A stretch of DNA of 64,000 nt from NCBI RefSeq assembly GCF_000024725.1, contig NC_013960.1:1572261-1636260 (forward strand), in the 5' to 3' direction. A program made the translations under genes and the position numbers. This DNA is from Nitrosococcus halophilus Nc 4 (GTDB lineage Bacteria; Pseudomonadota; Gammaproteobacteria; Nitrosococcales; Nitrosococcaceae). Of this stretch, positions 9,367 through 16,942 are shown one piece after another. Each line of letters opens with the position of its first letter. Position 1 is the stretch's first letter. The notes under the pieces are model-generated. The model had not been told where the DNA came from. It worked only from the letters and a program-made list of their open reading frames with translations, and did not search any database.

Positions 9367-11301
9367 ATGTGGCAATTTCTGGAGCTGGAAGAGCAGATTG
9401 GCCGCTATTGGCACCGGCTTGTGGGGCAGGCAGCCAGCTATCCTTATCATCCAGAGGCTGCGGTGACCCTGGATTCAGTTCGTGCCTCCCTGAGTGTTTT
9501 CTTCCGGGGGCTGGGAGGGACGCCAGGGTTGGAGCTGGCGGCGGGGTTGCCCCAGTCCTCGGGGCATCGCCTGGGGCTGCGGCAGCGCTTGGGGCTCGAT
9601 CAAGAGCGCCTGCCACAGGCAGCGCGCAATCCTGAGCGGTTGCTGCTACCCGCTGCTATTGGCTGCTTTCCATCAGCTTCCCTCAACCGGCGCCTTTACT
9701 TCTGGTTGGCCGCTTTTTTTGCTTTAGCAGAGGAGTCTTCTGGTCAGCCCCCGTCGGATCCACTCCAGGCGGATCTGGCCTTTTTACATCAGGCCTATGG
9801 GACCAGCCTCAGAGTCTGCCGTCGCTATCCCGGATTGGCGCAGAGCTACCAGATACTCTGCGCGGCGCTGAGGGAATTGCGGCCACAACGGTCCTTACCC
9901 CCCCAAGAGCAAGCCGTGGAAGCGGTGATCCTAGCCCTACTGGGGGCTAAGTGCTCAAATCCCCTGGGCAACGCGTTTCTGGCGGCTGCCATGGCGCCGG
10001 AGCCCGATTTCAGTAGTTGGCGTGCTTCCAAGGGCTATCATCCCTTTCTTCCTGTGCCCCTATGGGGAGAAATTAATGGGGACTTCAAATCCCCAGGCGC
10101 TTCATCAAGTCCTTCCGAACAGGCCGATGGCAGCAGCCACCAGGAGGGGGAGGATAGCCGTCGAAGGCAGGCCCAGCGGGGAAAGTATGAGCAAAGCGAG
10201 CGTGACGATCCCCTGTTGTTGAATCGCTTTGAGAAGCTTATCAGTTGGGCTGAGATGGTCAATGTTAACCGGGCGGTGGAAGATGAGGATGAAGATGCCG
10301 CGAAGGAGGTTGCCGATACCATGGAGGAGTTGGCCCTGGGTTCCCATCAGCGGCGGGCGGCTACTAAACTCAAGTTTGATCTGGATCTGGCCCCCAATGA
10401 TGTGGATCCCTCCGCCTTAATTGCTGAGCTTGCCTATCCGGAGTGGGACTACCGCCGTCAGAGCTACCACGAGGATCACTGCCGAGTCGTTTCCCAGGTG
10501 GCTGGGGAGGAGGGGGAGCTGTGGGAGCCTAATCTCCAAGCCAGACGCCGTCTTCGCCGGATCCGGCGCCAATTCGAGGCATTGCGTCCCAAGCGTGAGC
10601 GCTTGCGCCGCCAGCTTGATGGCACCGAGCCCGATATGGATGCCTTGGTGCGGGCCCACTGTGATTTAGTGGCCAGCGGCAGTGGCTCCGATCGAGTATA
10701 TCTCTCTGCGCGCCAGCAGGCCCGGGATTTGGCTGTGGCCATGCTGGTGGATGTTTCCTTGTCTACCGACAGTTGGGTCGATAACCGTCAGGTCCTTGAG
10801 GTGGAAAAAGAGGCCCTGACCGCCATGGCCTCTGGCTTAGCCACCTGTGGGGATGCCTTTGCGATTTATACTTTTACCTCGCGCAAGCGGCATTTTGTCC
10901 GGGTTGCCACGGTCAAGGATTTTGCGGCCCCCTTCAGCAGCCAAGTGTTGCGGCGCATCGCGGCTTTGCGCCCCGGCTACTACACCCGCATGGGGGCGGC
11001 TTTGCGCCATATCCAGCAGCAGTTGGCTCTACGTCCCGAGCGGCACCGTCTTTTACTTTTGTTAAGTGATGGCAAACCCAATGATCTGGATCACTATGAA
11101 GGCCGCTACGGTATCGAAGACACCCGGCAGGCGATTCTGGAAGCTCGCCGAGCAGGGTTAGCCGTCTTTGGCATTACCATTGATCGTAAGGCCCAGGATT
11201 ACTTTCCCTATTTGTTTGGCCGTGGGGGCTATGCCATTGTGGCTCGGCCTGATTGTCTTCCCCAGGCCCTGCCCATGCTTTATCAGCAGTTGGTGGGGTA
11301 G
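9367..11301 (+). CDS. norD: NorD, VWA-domain maturation factor of nitric oxide reductase
   Basis: A 644-residue protein with a C-terminal von Willebrand A domain (about 455-640). Its metal-ion-dependent adhesion site is DVSLSTDSW, with a second element in LLLSDGKPND. The N-terminal half is helical, followed by an acidic low-complexity linker around 245-330 (for example EDEDEDAAKE). NorD pairs with NorQ in cNOR FeB-site assembly. It is the last gene of norCBQD. Downstream lies a palindromic repeat (11301-11370) and then a convergent gene. Confidence 0.95.
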   Translation: MWQFLELEEQIGRYWHRLVGQAASYPYHPEAAVTLDSVRASLSVFFRGLGGTPGLELAAGLPQSSGHRLGLRQRLGLDQERLPQAARNPERLLLPAAIGCFPSASLNRRLYFWLAAFFALAEESSGQPPSDPLQADLAFLHQAYGTSLRVCRRYPGLAQSYQILCAALRELRPQRSLPPQEQAVEAVILALLGAKCSNPLGNAFLAAAMAPEPDFSSWRASKGYHPFLPVPLWGEINGDFKSPGASSSPSEQADGSSHQEGEDSRRRQAQRGKYEQSERDDPLLLNRFEKLISWAEMVNVNRAVEDEDEDAAKEVADTMEELALGSHQRRAATKLKFDLDLAPNDVDPSALIAELAYPEWDYRRQSYHEDHCRVVSQVAGEEGELWEPNLQARRRLRRIRRQFEALRPKRERLRRQLDGTEPDMDALVRAHCDLVASGSGSDRVYLSARQQARDLAVAMLVDVSLSTDSWVDNRQVLEVEKEALTAMASGLATCGDAFAIYTFTSRKRHFVRVATVKDFAAPFSSQVLRRIAALRPGYYTRMGAALRHIQQQLALRPERHRLLLLLSDGKPNDLDHYEGRYGIEDTRQAILEARRAGLAVFGITIDRKAQDYFPYLFGRGGYAIVARPDCLPQALPMLYQQLVG

Positions 11302-11370
11302 TTTAAATTTTGGTGGGTAGGGCGGTATGGCGCTAACACGCCTTAACCTACCCGACTTTAAAAGGGGGTA
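11301..11370 (+). repeat. Dispersed palindromic repeat, copy A
   Basis: This copy begins tttaaattttggtgggtag, continues with ggcgctaacacgcctta, and ends with acctaccc and aaaaggggg. GGTGGGT and ACCTACC, plus GGCG and CGCC, form a stem around ctaaca. It lies just after norD and between convergent genes, so it may act as a transcription barrier. Related copies lie at 15390-15470, 31243-31300 and 54805-54880. Confidence 0.8.
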
Positions 11371-11378
11371 AAAGGGGA

Positions 11379-14300
11379 TTATCCAAAGATGCTGAAGAGA
11401 TAATCAATCAATGCAATTCCCCCCACTCCGCCAAAAGGCAATAAAACAGCCCTGACCACGGGCTGTCGAATAAAGGGCACATAGGCGCCTCTGCGAATAT
11501 TCTTGAGATCCTCGATAAGAAGTTGTATTTGCTCGCTGTAATAATCAGGAGCGTCAGGATCTCCTTTAACGCTAATCTGTTTCTCAGTGAGCCAGCCCTT
11601 AATTTGAGAACGGGCGTTTTCTGCTGCCCGCTCCAGGGTGATGCCGCAGGCAAGGGCATAGATGAATAAAAGCGTAAAAATAATAATCAGCCCAAGGGGA
11701 ATGGTCCAATTATCGAAATAGGAAAGGCGGGATACAATCATGATGGCCAAGATAATAAAAGGATAGATGATGAGCTGTGAAATTACGATGGTTTGGTCTG
11801 CCACTAATCGGATTTTGAGCGCCGGTCCAAGGTAATCCTCAGGGGTATTATGCTTTTGGGAAAGCAACGCTAGCTTTTCCCAATTCCAGGGGAGTTCCAT
11901 AGTGGAGAGTTGCTCGATAAATTTGGCGCATAGACGGGTGGCATCCACTACCCAAAATACGAGGAATAACATGAGGCCAACACTGAATGCTAAGATTGAA
12001 TATTCAGCCCAGCGACTGAAATCCCCTCGATAGGGATGATTCGGCTGTCCAAGCAGTTCCATTAATAGAAAGCCAAATCCAAGAAACAGAAGCACATAGA
12101 GCACGACCCGGGTTAGGCGGGGCCCTTTGGCGCTAAGGGCAAGGTATTCTTGCCAGAGGGTACCCACATCTCGTTGGTTTGAAGTGTCATCTTGCCTCCA
12201 TCGATGAACTAAAATCCCCGCCCAGGTCTTCTTAAAGATATTTTTGGTAAGTAGATCGTTGGATTGTTCTGGTAAAAAAAATGATTGGGCTAGGTTCTTA
12301 TGATTATTTTGGATATCATGCGAGGCTTTGCGGATAAAAAGGAGGGCGAGTAGAGCCGCAGTGGTTCTAAGTAGTTCGCTGGGCCAAATACTGATTCCCT
12401 CAAACCACTGTATTGGATCTTCTGCCCGCCACCAATCCTCCTTAAGGATAGTGGGTACCAGCCAGAATATAAGGGCGGCGATGAATGCGGCCACTAGAAT
12501 AAAGCCGAGGAAGGAACTGACAGGATGGGCTTTGAAGCCCTTAAAAACAGCATTAACCCCATCTGCGACCGGATCGCTAGATAAATATAACAGAAGTAGC
12601 AACAGCACTAAGACGGCCATGCCAAATCCGGAGCGGGTTTGATTAAAGGGGTTTTCCCGTGGCATATGTAAGTGAGAATCTTGCACGCTAAGATCTACAG
12701 GGCCACTATAGCCGATCTCAAAAATTCGAGGTTTGAATAATTGTTGTAGTCTTGCTTGGTTAAGCTGCTCATGGCCAGGCCCGAGGAGTTTTTTGAAAAG
12801 ATCCTGGCGGTCAGGATGATCATGGGTGATAGCCAGCAAGGAGGCATAAAACAGTGAAGTCTGGTAAGCACTCCTAAAAGGAGGAATATCTCGCTGCAAT
12901 TCCGGGTTTAATTGCAAGCCAAAACCGGAGGCCACAACCAAATTTCTGGTCCATTCATACTCGGCAGGATGAAAGAGGCGGGCATCGAGATCGGTAGTGA
13001 AAAAGATTGCATTTGGAAAGCGATTTTTAAGGGCCTGCAATATTAAGAGTTTATCGTAAACGTCACTGCCCAAGACGCCGATGGCTTTGATCTCTTCATT
13101 GTCCTGTTGTAATTTCTCTTGGAGTCTGTGAATTTGCCGAGAAAGTCTATGTAAATAGTCGAATTGACCTCTTCCCACTGGCCGCTCAATTTGTTCAATT
13201 TGCTTTTCCCTATCAATAGCAACCTTTCTAGTTTGGTTATTTTTTTCAGATGATTGAGAAGTTTTTGCGTCTTTTGAGTCACCCTTGCCGGAGAGTTGTC
13301 CATCGATGCCACGGAGATAACTAAACCGATGGATCCACTGTGTTTCGCAATTCTTATTGGCGGGTAATTTTTCTAATGATGTCTTTGTGACTAGATGAGA
13401 ATGCCAATCCTTAACCGCACATTCAAAGGACTTGGGGAGGGATCGTCCATAGAACGTGTCCCATTCAGCAATTAATATAATGTGGTCTGGGTGTATGCTA
13501 GGGGTGCCTTTGTTATTGTCTGAAGTTGTAAAATCAAGCTTATTTCCTATCTTGCATTGCTCATTGAGCATTGCTTGGCAGTCATTTTCCTCGGGACCAC
13601 AAACAGCATTGATTCCTCGACGATCTAATTCGCAGATCAGCTCTAGGGCAAGGTCCCAGTCGTTATTGATTGTCCGATAAAACTCTATTCCAATGCGTTG
13701 AAATTGATGGGTAAGGGGTTCCTTGACTTCAAGCATTGAAAAAGGCTTATTTGCAATGCCTGCTGAAACGGTTGCAGAAGAGGAATAGATCTCGAAGGCG
13801 TCCTTAAGGGGGTTATCAGTGAACTGTTCTGAGTTCTCGGGTTGCGCTGGTGATTTTATCGTATCTTTCGGTGTATTTTCTTGAGAAGGACTGTGGTTGG
13901 TGTCAACAGAAGTTTTTGGCCACAAAAAATTCTCAAGCTCTTTGACCATGGCGAGCAGATTGGTGGAACCTGCTGGCCCTAGGATTTTGAAATGGAGCTT
14001 TTGATTACCTTCCGCTTGGAGAAGGTATCTTAGGGTAATTAATTTTTTTAAGGGGGTTTCGCTGAAAGCATTATCATCAAGCCAAAGTACTAGTAGAGGG
14101 GAACTCTTCCCCTTGTCAACAGAATGAAACCACTCATAGGGGATAATCCGTGGAAGCTTGGCTGCAGGGCAATCTTCCATAGAGGTTTTTGAGCAATGGT
14201 GATCTTTCAGTAAATCTACGAAACCAATGTGTTCCGAATCCTTGGGAACATAATCCGCTCTGCCTAGGGCGGAGACGACTGCATAGCGGCTACGCAACCG

Positions 14301-14726
14301 CCATTCACTGCTTTCGGCATAGGGACCGCCGAATACCATCACTGCCATCACGATGGGAGGAACCGAGGTAGCAGCAGCTTGCCTTTCTTTTTGAATCTGG
14401 CACTGAAGTTCGGAAAGGGTATGTCGATGAATGGGTTTATCAAACTGACAGGGTGAGATCTCCTCTGATTGATAAGTGTCATCCTGGCGGATAGGATTAC
14501 GTTTTACCGCAGCAAAGGGATCTTGCCAGAGACGAGCCGGTACATCTTCAATCCCGTAGACAGCTGTTTCTTCCTGAAATTCTGAAGTTGGGCGTGAGCC
14601 TTTTAAGGGTCTCTCTTGGTAGATGATTGCGCTAATAATCGCCAATAAGAGCACCACCCCCGAAAGAGGTAAGGCAGGACCTTGCCGCTCTGGTACATCC
14701 ATCGCATGATCCTTTTGGTCAGGCAC
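11379..14726 (-). CDS. Large multi-pass membrane protein of unknown function (protease-cluster gene)
   Basis: An 1115-residue protein I do not recognise. One hydrophobic segment (about 18-38, LSGVVLLLAIISAII) is followed by about 640 soluble residues, probably periplasmic. About seven or eight more hydrophobic segments lie between 685 and 1110, for example MAVLVLLLLLLYLSS and VLYVLLFLGFGFLLM. The soluble part has alternating alpha/beta stretches such as KAIGVLGSDVYDKLL and NAIFFTTDLDARLF. These loosely recall periplasmic ligand-binding (receptor-family) folds, which is inference. The start codon overlaps the preceding 78-residue gene by 8 bp, so the two are translationally linked and in the same cluster as the protease at 15501. 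Confidence 0.75.
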   Translation of the reverse strand: MPDQKDHAMDVPERQGPALPLSGVVLLLAIISAIIYQERPLKGSRPTSEFQEETAVYGIEDVPARLWQDPFAAVKRNPIRQDDTYQSEEISPCQFDKPIHRHTLSELQCQIQKERQAAATSVPPIVMAVMVFGGPYAESSEWRLRSRYAVVSALGRADYVPKDSEHIGFVDLLKDHHCSKTSMEDCPAAKLPRIIPYEWFHSVDKGKSSPLLVLWLDDNAFSETPLKKLITLRYLLQAEGNQKLHFKILGPAGSTNLLAMVKELENFLWPKTSVDTNHSPSQENTPKDTIKSPAQPENSEQFTDNPLKDAFEIYSSSATVSAGIANKPFSMLEVKEPLTHQFQRIGIEFYRTINNDWDLALELICELDRRGINAVCGPEENDCQAMLNEQCKIGNKLDFTTSDNNKGTPSIHPDHIILIAEWDTFYGRSLPKSFECAVKDWHSHLVTKTSLEKLPANKNCETQWIHRFSYLRGIDGQLSGKGDSKDAKTSQSSEKNNQTRKVAIDREKQIEQIERPVGRGQFDYLHRLSRQIHRLQEKLQQDNEEIKAIGVLGSDVYDKLLILQALKNRFPNAIFFTTDLDARLFHPAEYEWTRNLVVASGFGLQLNPELQRDIPPFRSAYQTSLFYASLLAITHDHPDRQDLFKKLLGPGHEQLNQARLQQLFKPRIFEIGYSGPVDLSVQDSHLHMPRENPFNQTRSGFGMAVLVLLLLLLYLSSDPVADGVNAVFKGFKAHPVSSFLGFILVAAFIAALIFWLVPTILKEDWWRAEDPIQWFEGISIWPSELLRTTAALLALLFIRKASHDIQNNHKNLAQSFFLPEQSNDLLTKNIFKKTWAGILVHRWRQDDTSNQRDVGTLWQEYLALSAKGPRLTRVVLYVLLFLGFGFLLMELLGQPNHPYRGDFSRWAEYSILAFSVGLMLFLVFWVVDATRLCAKFIEQLSTMELPWNWEKLALLSQKHNTPEDYLGPALKIRLVADQTIVISQLIIYPFIILAIMIVSRLSYFDNWTIPLGLIIIFTLLFIYALACGITLERAAENARSQIKGWLTEKQISVKGDPDAPDYYSEQIQLLIEDLKNIRRGAYVPFIRQPVVRAVLLPFGGVGGIALIDYLFSIFG

Positions 14727-14955
14727 TAGGATCAGATTGGGCTATAATGATGCCACTTTCTTCCACGTCAGTCTCATATCCTTCCAATGTCTTGGGAATG
14801 ATCTCCTGGGGCTGTAAAGTAGCTTCTGGAACCTTATGTGTTACGAAGACTTTGATAACGTCTTTTCCTGATTTTTTTCCGATACCGATAGCCGTGACAT
14901 TGGGTAATCCCATGAGTTGATCTTCATGCTTTTTTATGAGGGCTTCAAGGCCCAT
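14719..14955 (-). CDS. Small protein resembling the protease N-terminal domain
   Basis: A 78-residue protein. The ATG at 14955 is chosen because ggaggt lies about seven bases upstream; longer frames use a TTG at 14976 or an ATG at 14970. It has no signal peptide. Its core (LPNVTAIGIGKKSGKD, VFVTHKVPEA, IIPKTLEGYETDV) matches residues about 36-93 of the protease at 15501-16541 (LANVVGMGIG, VLVTQKLA, LVPNKLQEFQTDV). It thus looks like a free-standing copy of that domain, perhaps an inhibitor, chaperone or substrate tag. The stop overlaps the start of the 1115-residue membrane protein. Confidence 0.8.
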   Translation of the reverse strand: MGLEALIKKHEDQLMGLPNVTAIGIGKKSGKDVIKVFVTHKVPEATLQPQEIIPKTLEGYETDVEESGIIIAQSDPSA

Positions 14956-15009
14956 TTTCTTTACCTCCATATTCAAAAAATTGATATCGAGAAAGGTGGT
15001 TGAAAAATT

Positions 15010-15321
15010 TTAATTCGGTAGAATTTTGATGGGACCGATCACTTCTATATCCAGTTTAAACCCTTCAAGTTGTTTAGGTATCTGCCGTTCTAGTTCCGGA
15101 TTTTTCTCTTTGATATAGACTTTGATGCAAGGGCTTCCTTGACAGTCTCCGATTGCGGTTCCCACTACACCGGGAAGATTCATAATCCAAGTCTCATGCC
15201 GGTTTTTGACCGCTGCAATATCCTCCGAAGAAAATAGGAGATTGCCATAATCGAAGCTAAGAATGATCAAGAGCACCACCAAGGTAGTATTTATTTTCCT
15301 GAGTAGTTTACGCATACTCAT
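15010..15321 (-). CDS. Exported small protein with protease-prodomain-like module
   Basis: A 103-residue protein with an N-terminal hydrophobic signal or anchor (NTTLVVLLIILSF). It is followed by a module (LPGVVGTAIGDCQGSP, IKVYIKEKN, IPKQLEGFKLDIEVIG) like that in the neighbouring protease and the 78-residue protein. The ATG at 15321 (or 15315) is preferred over 15369. The extra 16 codons would come from a miniature repeat element occupying about 15322-15480, so they are probably not ancestral. This copy appears to be the secreted version, while the 78-residue protein is cytoplasmic. Confidence 0.75.
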   Translation of the reverse strand: MSMRKLLRKINTTLVVLLIILSFDYGNLLFSSEDIAAVKNRHETWIMNLPGVVGTAIGDCQGSPCIKVYIKEKNPELERQIPKQLEGFKLDIEVIGPIKILPN

Positions 15322-15325
15322 GCCT

Positions 15326-15480
15326 AAGAAGCTATTGGAAAACTTTGTTTTCAGCGAAGGGCAAATCAAGGCCGAAAGATAGTCTTACTATTAAGCGTTT
15401 AAATTTTGGTGGGTACGGCGCTAACACGCCTTCACCCACCCTACTTAAAAAGGGGGGTTGCAACAGATTCTAAGTCATAT
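15326..15480 (-). mobile_element. Miniature palindromic element (copy B) inserted in the protease cluster
   Basis: The core ggtgggtacggcg-ctaaca-cgccttcacccacc (15409-15441) is a strong hairpin. The element extends further: aagaagctattggaaaac at 15326-15343 resembles the reverse complement of gttgcaacagattct at 15458-15472, so it has imperfect terminal inverted repeats. Its flanks also match the copy at 54797-54925. It has no coding capacity and lies between the protease gene and the 103-residue gene. Confidence 0.65.
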
Positions 15481-15500
15481 TTAAAGTACTCTTTAGTATT

Positions 15501-16541
15501 TCACAGTATTTGTTCTGCCACCTCTACTCTCAGCAGTGAACGCACATTCTCAATCTGGTTAGCAATCGTGGCTGTTGAGGAACCTGCAAAGAGTAAACCG
15601 ACTGCAATGTTATCCAGGGTTGTCACCAAAGAACCGGAATCGCCGCCTGCAGACATGGGAGTGGTGATGATCTGGTCTTTGAATCGGGCGACTTTGCCAC
15701 CGCCATAACCGACGTCAACAGTGGCGTTTATCGCTGTTATTCTGCCCACGGTGAAATGAGTGGTACGGCCCGTCTTTTTTACCGGCATGCCCACTGTCAC
15801 ATCACGCTTCTGGCGCCAGCCTCGGACGTTGCCAATCCAGTAAATCTCCCGATCTCCCTCATGAAACGCTACTTGCGCAATGGCTGCATCCACAAGGTTG
15901 TTGTGGTCTCGCCGAGGCATGGTAGGCTCAAAGGTGATAGGGATAAAGCGGCTTAAAGCCCCAATGCGATCTGCAGGATCCGCTCCTCCATCGTAAGGAC
16001 CAGGCTGAAGAATGGAATCACCTAGAGAGGCGGCATTGCTATTGGCTAACACATGGTTATTGCTGAGGAGGTAGTAATTGGAGGGAATACCAATCCCATG
16101 GCGTGGCGGGCTGACGCTGCCCTCCGGCAGGATCTCATAGACACAGGTGGCGATAGTGCCCGCCGTAATACCTTTATGTCCCACACTATAGCCCCCCTTT
16201 GCTGGACGAACTCGGCTCGCCAAGGTCTGAGTACCCGTCTCTGTCTGGCCTGCTAAAGGGTATCCTATGTCAAGGACGTCGGTTTGAAACTCCTGGAGTT
16301 TATTGGGAACCAGGTTAGAGGGGCTCAGCTCACTCTTTGCTAACTTCTGGGTGACCAGCACCACCAAGGCGGGTTTTCCCGTTGGCTCTCCCTTGGTCCA
16401 TTTAACACCTATTCCCATGCCGACCACATTGGCTAGTTGCTTCTGGGGATCTAGAAAATCTCCCACCACGGCGTTGTATGCTTTTTGTGCATTGGCAGTA
16501 TCCGTGGTGCTCAATACCATCTTTTTTTCATCGGGTTTCAT
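15501..16541 (-). CDS. NAL1-like trypsin-fold serine protease
   Basis: A 346-residue protein starting at the ATG at 16541, preceded by ggggaaaa; a longer TTG frame starts at 16562. Residues about 20-95 form a small N-terminal module, followed by a trypsin-like domain. The probable catalytic triad is His163 (LLSNNHVLAN), Asp218 (NNLVDAAIAQ) and Ser302 (SAGGDSGSLV). GDSGS with a preceding Asn-His-Val is characteristic of NAL1-like and related bacterial peptidases. No signal peptide is seen, so it is probably cytoplasmic. Downstream on the same strand are two small proteins carrying the same N-terminal module and a large membrane protein. The substrate is unknown. Confidence 0.85.
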   Translation of the reverse strand: MKPDEKKMVLSTTDTANAQKAYNAVVGDFLDPQKQLANVVGMGIGVKWTKGEPTGKPALVVLVTQKLAKSELSPSNLVPNKLQEFQTDVLDIGYPLAGQTETGTQTLASRVRPAKGGYSVGHKGITAGTIATCVYEILPEGSVSPPRHGIGIPSNYYLLSNNHVLANSNAASLGDSILQPGPYDGGADPADRIGALSRFIPITFEPTMPRRDHNNLVDAAIAQVAFHEGDREIYWIGNVRGWRQKRDVTVGMPVKKTGRTTHFTVGRITAINATVDVGYGGGKVARFKDQIITTPMSAGGDSGSLVTTLDNIAVGLLFAGSSTATIANQIENVRSLLRVEVAEQIL

Positions 16542-16562
16542 TGTCTTTTCCCCCTTGTCCAA

Positions 16563-16942
16563 GTTTTTCCGGCGTTATAAATAAAGAGTTTGCAGAGTTT
16601 TTTAAGGGGCTCATAATCTGAAAGAAACATTTTAGTACCAATTTCATATAATTTTGCACTGTATAGGTCTAATTTAAACAAACACTTACAACCTTAATAA
16701 ATTGCATTCTTTTGTTAAATTGGTATAATAAAAATAATAGACCAGATTTCCCCTCGTGCGCATAGCGCACGCTACTTGTCGGCTTGTAGGGGCGATTGAC
16801 CCACGCTAAACCGACCGCATTCTTCTTAAATTTTTTGCCGAGAGACTTAGGGTTGGAGATGTCTAAGAGGGTTTTGCGGTTTCTCAGGAGGGGATTCGAT
16901 AGGAGCGCCCTTTACTGCAAAGGGCGCTTCCTGCTATCGCGA
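16563..16942. other. Intergenic region between protease cluster and ppsA
   Basis: No gene is seen in these 380 bp. It is AT-rich near 16600-16740. It contains a short palindrome cgtgcgcatagcgcacg at 16757-16773 and a longer hairpin near ppsA (listed separately). The AT-rich half could hold the promoter of the minus-strand protease gene. Confidence 0.5.
16902..16931 (-). terminator. Hairpin downstream of ppsA
   Basis: gcgcccttt (16905-16913) pairs perfectly with aaagggcgc (16919-16927) around actgc. It begins 12 bp beyond the ppsA stop, the expected place for a terminator, although the T-tract on the minus strand is weak. Confidence 0.6.
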
